Below, in pieces: positions 1-8,130 of a stretch of 42,669 bases of DNA. The translations under genes were made by a program, and so were the position numbers. The notes beneath the pieces are model-generated. The model ran no database searches and was not told the origin of the DNA. It worked only from the letters and a program-made list of their open reading frames with translations. This stretch comes from an uncultured Bacillota bacterium. Its GTDB lineage: Bacteria; Bacillota_I; Bacilli_A; Izemoplasmatales; UBA1188. The stretch's first letter is position 1, and each line of letters starts with the position of its first letter. The stretch spans positions 1 to 42,669 of the forward strand of contig CALCVH010000085.1 of assembly GCA_937907585.1 (NCBI GenBank), read 5' to 3'.

Positions 1-89
1 AATGATTTTATAAAACCTCTAAATAGTCCAATTAATACAAGTATTAACAAACCAACTAAATAAATGATGCTTAAAGTATCAAATGTCAT
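1..89 (-). CDS. CvpA-like membrane protein, N-terminal fragment
   Basis: The reverse strand opens with ATG at 89 and stays open to the left edge, giving 29 residues. They form one hydrophobic segment followed by GLFRGFIK, which resembles the first helix of CvpA-family proteins (short N-terminus, helix, then a G-x-x-R-G-F/K motif). The start lies 1 base after the stop of the nitroreductase gene, so the two are probably cotranscribed. Only the N-terminus is visible, so the family call is tentative; any small membrane protein could begin this way. A second, longer CvpA-like protein is encoded at 38947-40095. Confidence 0.45.
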   Translation of the reverse strand, partial: MTFDTLSIIYLVGLLILVLIGLFRGFIKS

Positions 90-90
90 A

Positions 91-606
91 TTACTTAACG
101 AAGAATACTCTTCCCTCTTTCAATTCTTTTTTTGGATATTTAGTATCATTTGCGTATCCAAGCGCAACATGTCCTACGCCTTCATAATTATCTAAATCTA
201 GATCGACTGAATTTAGTATTTCTTTAAATTCAGGATCTTCTAGTTCTTCTTTAGCTCTATGAATCCAAATAGACGCTAAGCCTTGATTAGTCGCTTCCAA
301 CATCATATTTTCAATCATAATTGAGCCGTCGTATTTAGCTGTAGTGGCTTTTTCTACAGCTACTAGTAAAATAACTGGAGCTTTATAGAAAGGGTCAATA
401 TCTACACCTAATATTTTAGCGTTAAAATTAGATATTTTATCTCTTACTATTTTGTTAGTTACTGCGATAACGATTCCTGTTTGTCTGTTTTTAGCGCTTG
501 GAGCGTTTAATCCAGCGTTAATAACTTCCATTAATTTTTCATTTTCGATAGTTTTATTTGGATCAAAGTTCCTACAAGATCTTCTATTTTTTATAGCGTC
601 TAACAT
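91..606 (-). CDS. Nitroreductase family protein
   Basis: This 171-residue protein begins with AIKNRRSCRNFDP, the FMN-phosphate binding R-R/S-x-R-x-F start of the nitroreductase superfamily. A second family block, NAGLNAPSAKNRQT (about residues 31-44), follows, and the C-terminal half has the usual GLASIWIHRA and GYA segments. Members bind FMN as dimers and reduce nitroaromatics, flavins or quinones with NAD(P)H; the substrate cannot be told from sequence. The length is typical of the short form (about 170 aa). It begins at the base where the upstream membrane-protein gene ends, so translation is probably coupled. Confidence 0.85.
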   Translation of the reverse strand: MLDAIKNRRSCRNFDPNKTIENEKLMEVINAGLNAPSAKNRQTGIVIAVTNKIVRDKISNFNAKILGVDIDPFYKAPVILLVAVEKATTAKYDGSIMIENMMLEATNQGLASIWIHRAKEELEDPEFKEILNSVDLDLDNYEGVGHVALGYANDTKYPKKELKEGRVFFVK

Positions 607-1475
607 TATTTGTTTTCTCCTTCAGCTTTTCTATGAATACCTTTATCATATATTTCTGGGAATTGTTCTTTATTGATATATTTATCTAGCTGACTATTAA
701 AATATAAGAATTCTCCCATCAACATAAACGGTAATATTAATATAATTAAAACCATATATATTAAGTATTTAAGCAAGAATAGATTTACATATTCTAGAAA
801 TAGCGGTAATGCGATAACTAGTGTCGCTAAAGCTGTTTTTGGGAATGTTTTTATGTAGAGTATAAAACCATTTTTATATTCTTGTCCAACTCTTAAAGTA
901 TATATTTGAGTTTGAATTATTGAATATAATAATGGTGGTAAGAATACACTTAAAGACATTCCAAGTGGTAAAGCTTTTAATAACTGTTGTTCGATAGATG
1001 AAAGCAGTACAACTCTTCCTAAAAAGTTAAATAAACCCATAAAGAAGAAATAAACTATATAGTGTTTAGCGTTGAGTTTAATTCCATCAAAGAAATCTTG
1101 TCCAAAGAATAGGCCTTCTCCCCACACTATCTGTCTAATAACTCTTAAAGCACCAGCTAAGCCTACACCAAAAACAATAAAACAGATAATCTCTAACGCA
1201 TAATAACCAATTAGTGTGAAACTATAATATGCGGTAGCGTCTTCTTCGCTCATAGCGCCACTTGTTATTGCTTCACTTAGATTAAATAACATCGAATCTT
1301 TAACAAGACCTAGAATGATAAATGGTAAAGCGAATAATAGTAGTAGTAAACCTAGTTTTATAAATGAACCAAATCTAATTTTTAAACAATCGAAAAAGAC
1401 TTCTTTTCTATTAGAAGGTAGGTTTTCTTCTTGGAAATCATTTGCGGCTTTTTTGTTTCTAAAGAATAGGCTCAT
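606..1475 (-). CDS. Polytopic membrane protein of ABC cassette (YesL/DUF624-like?)
   Basis: A 289-residue protein with about six hydrophobic segments (near 38-58, 83-108, 136-157, 170-190, 205-225 and 230-252). The stretch EGLFFGQDFFDGIKLNAKH before helix 3 resembles DUF624/YesL proteins, which are found beside sugar ABC transporters. It lacks the cytoplasmic EAA-x(3)-G loop of MalF/MalG-type permeases, so it is not an ordinary ABC importer permease. It overlaps the upstream single-helix protein by 17 bases and is the last of four genes following an ABC ATPase. It may be the membrane partner of that ATPase. Family assignment is weak; topology and operon position are clear. Confidence 0.5.
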   Translation of the reverse strand: MSLFFRNKKAANDFQEENLPSNRKEVFFDCLKIRFGSFIKLGLLLLLFALPFIILGLVKDSMLFNLSEAITSGAMSEEDATAYYSFTLIGYYALEIICFIVFGVGLAGALRVIRQIVWGEGLFFGQDFFDGIKLNAKHYIVYFFFMGLFNFLGRVVLLSSIEQQLLKALPLGMSLSVFLPPLLYSIIQTQIYTLRVGQEYKNGFILYIKTFPKTALATLVIALPLFLEYVNLFLLKYLIYMVLIILILPFMLMGEFLYFNSQLDKYINKEQFPEIYDKGIHRKAEGENK

Positions 1476-2079
1476 ATCCTAGTAACATCCTTAATACTTT
1501 TATTCCACCATCATATTGAGAATTATTTATTTTTCCCATATGAAGTGATTTTTTATTAATAAATAGATAATAATTTTCTTTTTCGTCAGTTTCGTTTGTA
1601 TATTTAATTAGTCCATCATCTGTATCATCTTTATCAAATATTTTAATACCGTATGCATTATCATCGATTGTGTAATATTCAAGTCCAGGCATAATGCTTT
1701 CAAGATATTCTTTATGTAATACTTGATATCCATAAGCTGCGCTTCCTTTAGCTACGAAGCTTTCAGGAAGAATCACAATATCATTATCTACACCAATACC
1801 TTGATATTTTATATCAACATATGGAGCAGTCCTATCTTCAAAATTAACTCTTATATGTTTTAAATATTCTGGTCTATTATTTTCTAGAGCTTCAGTAAAC
1901 TCAGCTAATTCTATATCATATGTCATTATCCAAATAGTAACTACTTCTTTTGGTTTATCTCTAGTAACTAATGTTACTGCATATGTCCACAAGAATATCG
2001 CAATAAGCGCATAAAACAAATAGATGTACCAATGAGTAGCAAGATGAGTTTGAAATGATTCTTTTTTCGTACTAGTCAT
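1459..2079 (-). CDS. Membrane-anchored extracellular protein, substrate-binding-like
   Basis: A 206-residue protein with one transmembrane helix (about residues 17-39) and an outside domain of about 165 residues. Short stretches recall solute-binding proteins: VTIWIMTYD at the first strand, DNDIVILPESF in the middle and an acidic-aromatic C-terminal part. It is about half the size of a normal sugar-binding protein and has no lipobox. The start is supported by GAGGTGAT ahead of ATG 2079. It overlaps both neighbours by a few bases. It may be a reduced binding or receptor subunit of the ABC cassette encoded just upstream. No family was recognised with confidence. Confidence 0.4.
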   Translation of the reverse strand: MTSTKKESFQTHLATHWYIYLFYALIAIFLWTYAVTLVTRDKPKEVVTIWIMTYDIELAEFTEALENNRPEYLKHIRVNFEDRTAPYVDIKYQGIGVDNDIVILPESFVAKGSAAYGYQVLHKEYLESIMPGLEYYTIDDNAYGIKIFDKDDTDDGLIKYTNETDEKENYYLFINKKSLHMGKINNSQYDGGIKVLRMLLGYEPIL

Positions 2080-2560
2080 TTTGAATCACCTCATATCCAA
2101 CAATATAGTTATTTGATACATTTAATCTAACTGTATCACCTTTATTAAATGGAACATTACCAAATAGTTCATCATAATATACTTTATGAGTAACTCTGTC
2201 TTTCATTATCATTATCTCATAACATCTATCAGAATTAGCTAAGGTAAGTGGTTTATTAATAGATTCTACTGTTCCATCTAATTCTATTTTTTCACCATCA
2301 AGTATATTAGTTATAGTCATTATTTTCTTTCTTGGTGAAAAGATTCCAGTAAATAATAAATATAAAGATATCCAACCACATATAACATAGATAGTGCTTA
2401 ATATAAACTGCATCAATCCTCTATTTTCTTCTTTAGATACAAAAAGTAAGCTAACATTAAGAAGTGTTGCGCTAACCATTAAGGTAATAACTATAATAGT
2501 TGATCTTTTCTTTTTCTTTTTTAAATCTAAAATAAAATTATTCGAGTACAAGTTGTTCAT
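2072..2560 (-). CDS. Two-helix membrane protein with small C-terminal beta domain
   Basis: A 162-residue protein with a lysine-rich N-terminus, two helices (about 18-40 and 48-72) and a soluble tail of about 80 residues. The tail alternates beta-like segments (LDGTVESINKPL, CYEIMIMKDR, KGDTVRLNVSNNYIVGYEV), suggesting an OB- or SH3-like barrel as in NfeD-type proteins; this is inference. The start overlaps the end of the ABC ATPase by 23 bases and has only a weak ribosome site, so translational coupling to the ATPase is likely. No named family was recognised. Its place inside the cassette suggests an accessory subunit. Confidence 0.4.
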   Translation of the reverse strand: MNNLYSNNFILDLKKKKKRSTIIVITLMVSATLLNVSLLFVSKEENRGLMQFILSTIYVICGWISLYLLFTGIFSPRKKIMTITNILDGEKIELDGTVESINKPLTLANSDRCYEIMIMKDRVTHKVYYDELFGNVPFNKGDTVRLNVSNNYIVGYEVIQND

Positions 2561-3284
2561 AATCGACTATACCTTTTAGTTCTTCTACTACTGGATTTTT
2601 AGAATTATATACATCGAGTGGTTTACCACTAATCTCTACTTTTCCATCATTGATAACGATAATATTATCAGCGATTGACATCGCTTCACTAAAATCATGG
2701 GTAACGTAAATAGCTGTTGCGGAATAATCTTTTACAGCTTTTCTTATCATCATTCTAGCTTCATATCTTTTTGGTAAATCAAAATTTGATAATGGTTCAT
2801 CAAATAGATATAGTTGTGGCTTTTTAATCATCGCTCTAGCGAGCGCTACTTTTTGTTGTTGACCACCTGATAAATGTTTTGGTTTTCTTGTTAAACAGTG
2901 AGCTATTCCTAAATATGATGCGACTTCATTAACTCTTTCAATTATTTCAGCTCTTGGAGCTTGAGCTAAAGATAATGGAAACGCAATATTATCAAATATA
3001 GTCATATTAGGATATAGAGCGTAGTTTTGAGATACTAACGCTATATTTCTATCTTTAATTGATATTTCTGAAATATCCTTATTATCGAAGAATATTTCCC
3101 CATCATAATCTATAAGTCCCGCAATCGCTCTTAAAAGCGTAGTTTTCCCACAGCCACTATATCCTACAATAACATTAAAAGAATCTGGTTCCATAACGCA
3201 GTTAAAATTCTCTAAAGCAGTAACTTCAGATTTCTTTTTATTAACATATGTGACTTTTAAATTTTGAATTGTTATTTTTGGCAT
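2538..3284 (-). CDS. ABC transporter ATPase, MalK/UgpC-like but without C-terminal domain
   Basis: A 248-residue nucleotide-binding protein. It has Walker A GYSGCGKTT, a Q-loop in LVSQNYALYPNMT, signature LSGGQQQK, Walker B LYLFDEP and the switch histidine in VTHD. The sequence between Walker A and the signature (RNIALVSQNYALYP, DNIAFPL) is closest to sugar importer ATPases (MalK/UgpC/MsmK), but the roughly 110-residue TOBE regulatory domain of that family is missing. The start at 3284 is preferred over an in-frame ATG at 3320 because AAGGTGAT precedes it and the alignment to family members begins there. It leads a cassette whose other members are not standard permeases, so the transported substrate is unknown. 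Confidence 0.85.
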   Translation of the reverse strand: MPKITIQNLKVTYVNKKKSEVTALENFNCVMEPDSFNVIVGYSGCGKTTLLRAIAGLIDYDGEIFFDNKDISEISIKDRNIALVSQNYALYPNMTIFDNIAFPLSLAQAPRAEIIERVNEVASYLGIAHCLTRKPKHLSGGQQQKVALARAMIKKPQLYLFDEPLSNFDLPKRYEARMMIRKAVKDYSATAIYVTHDFSEAMSIADNIIVINDGKVEISGKPLDVYNSKNPVVEELKGIVDYEQLVLE

Positions 3285-3303
3285 AATTATCACCTTTTTT
3301 ACG

Positions 3304-3312
3304 ATTTTAACA
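3304..3312 (-). promoter_or_regulatory. Extended -10 promoter for ABC cassette
   Basis: On the minus strand TGTTAAAAT lies 19 bases before ATG 3284, with AAGGTGAT between. It fits an extended -10 (TGn plus -10 hexamer); no -35 hexamer is visible. It sits in the 67-base space after yhaM, so the cassette may be transcribed both from here and by read-through. Confidence 0.4.
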
Positions 3313-3351
3313 CAAAACAATATAGATTATTTATTTTTAATAAAAATATCA

Positions 3352-4275
3352 TTATTTAGATAGTTTATGTTTTAAATATTTATTTTTATTATTTACAAAT
3401 ATTTGTTCAGTATATTCACCAACATTTGTCTTTTCTAAAGCTTCTATTGTTGGGATGATTCTCGCATCAGCGACATCGCATAAATGAACGATTAAAGCTT
3501 CTAATATTTGAGGGTTTCTTGGAGAACCAAATTCTGCTTCATCATGGTGAGCTATAACTATATGGTTAAGAAGTAACGCTTCTTCAGTATCAGCGTAACC
3601 TAACTTTGATGCGGTATTATATATTTCATTTGAAATCATAGAGATATGACCTAATAGTTTTCCTTCATTAGTATATTCAGGCGCATCTTTTTTGATCTCT
3701 TTAACCTTCATCATATCATGTAATATTATTCCAGATACAACTAGATCCTTATTGATATTTTCATATACATCTACATAGGTTAATCCCATCCTAAGCATAT
3801 TATATGTATGATAAACTAAACCATGTTTATATGCGTGATGGAATTTAGATGCGGCTGGATAATTAAGAAAATCATCTTTATATTTATTATATATTTCTAA
3901 AGTAATATTCTTTAGTATCTCATTATTGATTTCATCTATATTCTTTTCAATGAATTCTTGATATTTTATATAATCGATCATTTTATTACCTAATATATTA
4001 TTTATAATATTTTCAATTTCAAATTCACTTAATCCTAGATCATCAATACATTCTATCGATTCAGCTAATATATGATATCTATCTTTATAGATAGTACCAA
4101 TTCCAGTAACTTTATAGTATTTATTCTTTTCTATATTGATACTTTTATTCACTCTAACAATGACGTATTCATTGTTTTTAATCATCATATTAACTGGATA
4201 AGTATCAGATAAAGAACTAGAACTATTTACCATATATCCATAAAACGTATATCTTTTATTTATCTCTATATTCAT
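3352..4275 (-). CDS. yhaM: 3'-5' exoribonuclease YhaM family (OB + HD)
   Basis: A 307-residue protein close in length to YhaM (about 314). The N-terminal 75 residues have an OB-like pattern (VRVNKSINIEKNKYYKVTG). The HD domain has FHHAYKHGLVYHTYNML (145-160), HD at 186-187, GHISM near 210 and HHDE at 243-246, the metal-binding residues of this phosphohydrolase group. YhaM degrades RNA and single-stranded DNA from the 3' end with Mn2+ and finishes fragments left by other nucleases. The start is backed by AAGGAGAAG and overlaps the pulA stop by 4 bases (ATGA), indicating coupled translation in a cca-pulA-yhaM operon. Confidence 0.88.
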   Translation of the reverse strand: MNIEINKRYTFYGYMVNSSSSLSDTYPVNMMIKNNEYVIVRVNKSINIEKNKYYKVTGIGTIYKDRYHILAESIECIDDLGLSEFEIENIINNILGNKMIDYIKYQEFIEKNIDEINNEILKNITLEIYNKYKDDFLNYPAASKFHHAYKHGLVYHTYNMLRMGLTYVDVYENINKDLVVSGIILHDMMKVKEIKKDAPEYTNEGKLLGHISMISNEIYNTASKLGYADTEEALLLNHIVIAHHDEAEFGSPRNPQILEALIVHLCDVADARIIPTIEALEKTNVGEYTEQIFVNNKNKYLKHKLSK

Positions 4276-6317
4276 AGATTCTTCTCCTTAATAGCGACCA
4301 TAGTTCCAATTCCAGATAAAGTATCATTAGAACTGATTAAAAGACTAGATAATTTAACTTCATAATTATCATAATTAAAATATTCTGATTCTTTATTATT
4401 TTTGAATATGATTCTAATATCCTCTTTATCGCTATATAAATCAAAAATAATTGTATCAAGTCCAGTAAAAGTTATTTTAGTATTTTTAGATATTAATGTA
4501 GGAGTATCTAGTTTAAATACATCGTGATTCTTTCTAAATCTGATTAATTCTCTTACAAAATCAATATCTTTTTTATTTGAATCAATCATATTCCAATCTA
4601 TTACATTTACTCTATCAGGAAGATTATATGAATTTTCTTCATTATATTTAGTTCTATAGAATTCCATTCCAGAATGAATAAATGGAATTCCTATAGATAA
4701 AATTGTCATAGATAATGATAATAAACATCTACTCTTGATTTCATCAATATCCATATTTGGTTCTGTATATGATATATAATCAAATATGGTTTTACCATCG
4801 TGACACTCAACATAGTTTATTGATTGATGAGCGTATTTAAATAAAAATTTATTTATACATGAACCTAGAATACAGTTTTCAACTAAGTTCATATCATAAT
4901 TTTTACCTAAAGCATAAGCTTTTATACCTTCACGGAATCTATCATTAAAGAAGCCTATATCCGATATTACGCATTTATTAAACATGTGAGCTAGAGTGTC
5001 ATCTCTATTTGATTGAGTCATCTTCCAGCCTTCACCATATATTAATATATTAGGATTTGATTCATGGATATCTAAAGTGATATCGTTCATAGTTTCAAAA
5101 TCTATTAATCCCATCAAATCAAATCTAAATCCATCTAATGAATATTCATTTAACCAGTAGTTTACTGAATCAACAATGAATTTTCTAACCATTGATTTAG
5201 TTGAGTTAACATCGTTACCACATCCAGAAAAACAAGTTCTAATGCCTTCTCTATTATATACATACATATAACCAGGGCACATTACTTCAAATGGATATTT
5301 TAGCGCGTCATATACGTGGTTATATACAACATCCATAACGACTTTAATTCCATATGAATGTATTTTATCTATCATTCTTTTAAGTTCATTAATTCTAGCG
5401 TATGGGTCGTTGGGTTTAGTTGTATACATTCCTGATGGAACATTATATAGAACTGGATTATATCCCCAGTTATATTCACTAAATCTATTATTTTCATCTA
5501 CACCGCCATATAAAAACATAGGCATAATCTCTATATGTGTAACACCTAATTTCTTTAGGTATTTTATTCCAGCGTCATTATTTCCAGCGGTTTTAAATTC
5601 TTTAGTAAAATAATCGTATGTAGATCTAGTTTTATCATTTTTAAATAGACTAGTAAAATCTCTTATTGATGTTTCATAGATAACCACATTATTATCATTT
5701 CTAAAATGATATTTTTTCATTTTATAGAATTTGTTTTTATCTACGATATAGGCATATTCGCCATTAGCGTTCGCGCTAATTGCGTATGGGTCTACCGCAA
5801 TTAAAGATTCACCATTAACATTGATATGGTATCTATATTTATATCCTTCTATATCCTTATCAACTATTACTCTATAGATTCCTTGTCTTCTATATGTCGC
5901 AATAATCATTTCAGTATCGCCTTTAGGAGATACTAATTCTAATTTAACTTCTTTAGCGGTAGGAGACCATATTTTAAATTTTGTAGATTCTTTAGAATAT
6001 GTGTAACCTAAATCATTTTTCTTATAGTGGTAGATAGAATCAAATAGTGGGGTTCTTACAATTTTTCCCATTCTCAAATATGATTTATCACCATTTGATG
6101 AAACCACATAATATGGTTCTTCTAATTTTAAATATGCATCAAAATTGGCGACAATCTTCTCTTCATCACCAATAGAAAAATGTTCAAATATTATTAAATC
6201 TATTACTTCACCATTTCCAGTTAATTTGTAAGTTTCTTTTGGATCATATAAATTCTTAGGAACAATAATCGAAATCTTTTCGTAACTTTCAAGGTATGAA
6301 TAAAAACTACTATTCAT
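4272..6317 (-). CDS. pulA: Type I pullulanase
   Basis: A 681-residue glycoside hydrolase family 13 enzyme that cuts alpha-1,6 bonds of pullulan, glycogen or limit dextrins. The N-terminal region holds a CBM48-like domain (about 105-180, with KFKIWSPTAKEVKLEL). The type I pullulanase hallmark YNWGYNP is near 284. GH13 blocks follow: VVMDVVYNH, DGFRFDLMG with nucleophile Asp400, IYGEGW with acid/base Glu429, and YVECHDGKT with the transition-state Asp. No signal peptide is seen, so it acts in the cytoplasm on internal glycogen or imported dextrins. It overlaps cca by 8 bases and yhaM by 4. The ribosome site is GGAAGG inside the end of cca. Confidence 0.92.
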   Translation of the reverse strand: MNSSFYSYLESYEKISIIVPKNLYDPKETYKLTGNGEVIDLIIFEHFSIGDEEKIVANFDAYLKLEEPYYVVSSNGDKSYLRMGKIVRTPLFDSIYHYKKNDLGYTYSKESTKFKIWSPTAKEVKLELVSPKGDTEMIIATYRRQGIYRVIVDKDIEGYKYRYHINVNGESLIAVDPYAISANANGEYAYIVDKNKFYKMKKYHFRNDNNVVIYETSIRDFTSLFKNDKTRSTYDYFTKEFKTAGNNDAGIKYLKKLGVTHIEIMPMFLYGGVDENNRFSEYNWGYNPVLYNVPSGMYTTKPNDPYARINELKRMIDKIHSYGIKVVMDVVYNHVYDALKYPFEVMCPGYMYVYNREGIRTCFSGCGNDVNSTKSMVRKFIVDSVNYWLNEYSLDGFRFDLMGLIDFETMNDITLDIHESNPNILIYGEGWKMTQSNRDDTLAHMFNKCVISDIGFFNDRFREGIKAYALGKNYDMNLVENCILGSCINKFLFKYAHQSINYVECHDGKTIFDYISYTEPNMDIDEIKSRCLLSLSMTILSIGIPFIHSGMEFYRTKYNEENSYNLPDRVNVIDWNMIDSNKKDIDFVRELIRFRKNHDVFKLDTPTLISKNTKITFTGLDTIIFDLYSDKEDIRIIFKNNKESEYFNYDNYEVKLSSLLISSNDTLSGIGTMVAIKEKNL

Positions 6318-7473
6318 TCTTTCCTTCTTTCAAATATTTAATAAGTGCGGTTTTAGTATTTTTAACACCATAGAATAAAACTGCGTCTATTGCTTTATCG
6401 ACATATTCTTTAATGATTGGGGAATCATCTAAAGAGAACGCCTTTTTAATATCAAGTCCATTTATTGCGAGTTCTTTTTCACTCTTTATTGGAAGTGTAT
6501 TATATAGAAGCATAATATCTTCTTTTTTATAATAACACTGTCCTAATATAGTAAGAACTTTTAAAGCGACTCCTAGAGCTTCTTCATTTAATTCTAATAA
6601 ATCTCTACTTTCAATGTTTTTCTTAATTAATTTTTTTGCGTATCTTAAAACTTCATCAATGAATTTAAGTTCTTTTCTAGACATGATAAATTCACTGCTT
6701 ATAGGTTCTTTTTTGATGAATGAAGCTAAAGCGAATAAATCGATGATATTGATGTCCATATAATTAGCGTTTAGAATTTCTAAAGCTTTTAATGTATCAG
6801 GCATACCTCTTAAGATGCCTGATTCGATCATTAGCTTAAGATTATCTTTAAAATATGGTTCTAGTAACATCTTAGATAATTCATCTCTAATTCTTTCTTT
6901 AGAAACATACTGCATAGAATGAGCGTTTCTCTTTATCGCATTATATGTTTTCTTTTCTATCACGAAATTTAATCTAGATGCGAACCTGAACGCTCTTAAC
7001 ATTCTTAACGCATCTTCATTGAATCTTCTATATGGATTACCTACGCATCTAATTATATTGTTTTTGACGTCTTGAACACCGCCAACATAATCGATAATCG
7101 TCATATTTTTATCCATACATATTGCGTTACAAGTGAAATCTCTTCTTTTCACATCGCTTTTTAATGATTTCGCAACTTTGGTTTTAGGATGTCTATGATC
7201 ACTATAATGCATATCAGTACGATAGGTGGTTACTTCATACTGGAAACCATCTATTCTAACTGTGACAGTTTTGAATTTAGCACTCTGATAAAAGTTATCA
7301 TCAAATAAATCCCTAACTGTTTCTGGCAAGCAATTAGTAGTGATATCAATATCCTTTCCTTTCTTGTTTAAAAGGTGGTCTCGTACATAACCGCCTACAA
7401 TATATCCTTCATATCCATTGACGCTAAATTGATTAAGAATCTTAAGTGCGCCTTCTAACATTAAATCTTCCAT
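6310..7473 (-). CDS. cca: CCA tRNA nucleotidyltransferase
   Basis: A 387-residue class II CCA-adding enzyme that builds or repairs the 3' CCA of tRNA. The nucleotidyltransferase signature is GGYVRD (27-32) followed by the metal-binding DID (41-43). Downstream are TVRIDGFQYEVTTYR, KRRDFTCNAI (about residue 110) and the ERIRDEL helix that reads the template-like pocket. There is no C-terminal HD phosphohydrolase domain. ATG 7473 lies only 6 bases after a perfect TATAAT, so a message starting at the usual distance would be leaderless; an alternative ATG four codons on (7461) has GGAAG in front of it. First gene of the cca-pulA-yhaM operon. Confidence 0.92.
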   Translation of the reverse strand: MEDLMLEGALKILNQFSVNGYEGYIVGGYVRDHLLNKKGKDIDITTNCLPETVRDLFDDNFYQSAKFKTVTVRIDGFQYEVTTYRTDMHYSDHRHPKTKVAKSLKSDVKRRDFTCNAICMDKNMTIIDYVGGVQDVKNNIIRCVGNPYRRFNEDALRMLRAFRFASRLNFVIEKKTYNAIKRNAHSMQYVSKERIRDELSKMLLEPYFKDNLKLMIESGILRGMPDTLKALEILNANYMDINIIDLFALASFIKKEPISSEFIMSRKELKFIDEVLRYAKKLIKKNIESRDLLELNEEALGVALKVLTILGQCYYKKEDIMLLYNTLPIKSEKELAINGLDIKKAFSLDDSPIIKEYVDKAIDAVLFYGVKNTKTALIKYLKEGKNE

Positions 7474-7479
7474 AATTTT

Positions 7480-7488
7480 ATTATATCA
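7480..7488 (-). promoter_or_regulatory. cca promoter, extended -10, 6 bases from ATG
   Basis: Minus-strand TGATATAAT is a perfect extended -10. Only AAAATT separates it from ATG 7473, placing the expected transcription start on or next to the start codon. No -35 hexamer is obvious. It is back to back with the promoter at 7519-7527. Confidence 0.65.
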
Positions 7489-7518
7489 TTACAAAGGCTT
7501 TTTTATGTATAAAAAAGA

Positions 7519-7527
7519 TGATATAAT
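7519..7527 (+). promoter_or_regulatory. IMPACT-gene promoter, extended -10, 6 bases from ATG
   Basis: TGATATAAT is identical to the box on the other strand at 7480-7488 and has the same 6-base distance to its start codon at 7534. No Shine-Dalgarno sequence can fit between, so the transcript is predicted to be leaderless. Confidence 0.65.
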
Positions 7528-7533
7528 GAAAAC

Positions 7534-8130
7534 ATGAAATCAATAAAGAACGAAACCCAAAACGAGATAGTAATTGAAAAGAGTAGATTTATAACCTATC
7601 TTTTTAATGTCTATACAATTGATGAAGTAAAAGAAAAGCTTTTAATGCTTAAGAAAAAATATCAGGATGCGACACATATAGTCTACGCTTTTATTATTGA
7701 TTCAGATTCAAGAAGTAACGATAATGGCGAACCAAAAGGAACAGCAGGAATACCAACTTTAGAAGTTTTAAGAAAAGAGAATATGACCAACATTCTAGCC
7801 GCAACTATCAGGTATTTTGGCGGTATCAAATTAGGCGCATCAGGGCTTGTGAGAGCCTACACTAAAGGTGTTAGTGAAGCAATGAAATTAGCTACTATAA
7901 CTTATGAAACTAAGGTATCGTATATTACACTAAAGATTTCATATAGAGACGCTGCGTATTTAGATAAAAACTTAAATTTAGTTAAAGAAGTAAATAAAAT
8001 ATATGATACTTCTGTTTTATATGAAATAAAATTATTATCAGATAATTTAGATTCCTTTAAAGAACTATTTATCAATCTAAAAGATCCTTATGAATATAAT
8101 TATATTAAAGAGGAGGTAGCGTTTATATGA
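7534..8130 (+). CDS. IMPACT/YigZ family protein (UPF0029)
   Basis: A 198-residue protein of the YigZ/YvyE family, near the usual 200-215 residues. The family core is present: KSRFITYLF near the start, DATHIVYAF, DNGEPKGTAGIP (about 68-79) and the glycine-rich IRYFGGIKLGASGLVRAY (about 92-109). The eukaryotic relative IMPACT inhibits the kinase GCN2; the bacterial function is unresolved, with links to ribosomes and proline-peptide handling. The gene lacks a Shine-Dalgarno sequence and its -10 box is 6 bases upstream. Its last codons overlap the start of apbE by 4 bases (ATGA). Confidence 0.88.
   Translation: MKSIKNETQNEIVIEKSRFITYLFNVYTIDEVKEKLLMLKKKYQDATHIVYAFIIDSDSRSNDNGEPKGTAGIPTLEVLRKENMTNILAATIRYFGGIKLGASGLVRAYTKGVSEAMKLATITYETKVSYITLKISYRDAAYLDKNLNLVKEVNKIYDTSVLYEIKLLSDNLDSFKELFINLKDPYEYNYIKEEVAFI

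Noticed and set aside
452..676. Plus-strand open frame across the nitroreductase and membrane-protein genes.
   Set aside because: It is antisense to well-supported genes and has no ribosome site; many such shadows occur in this A/T-rich DNA (for example 5410-5613, 21599-21940, 39563-39937).
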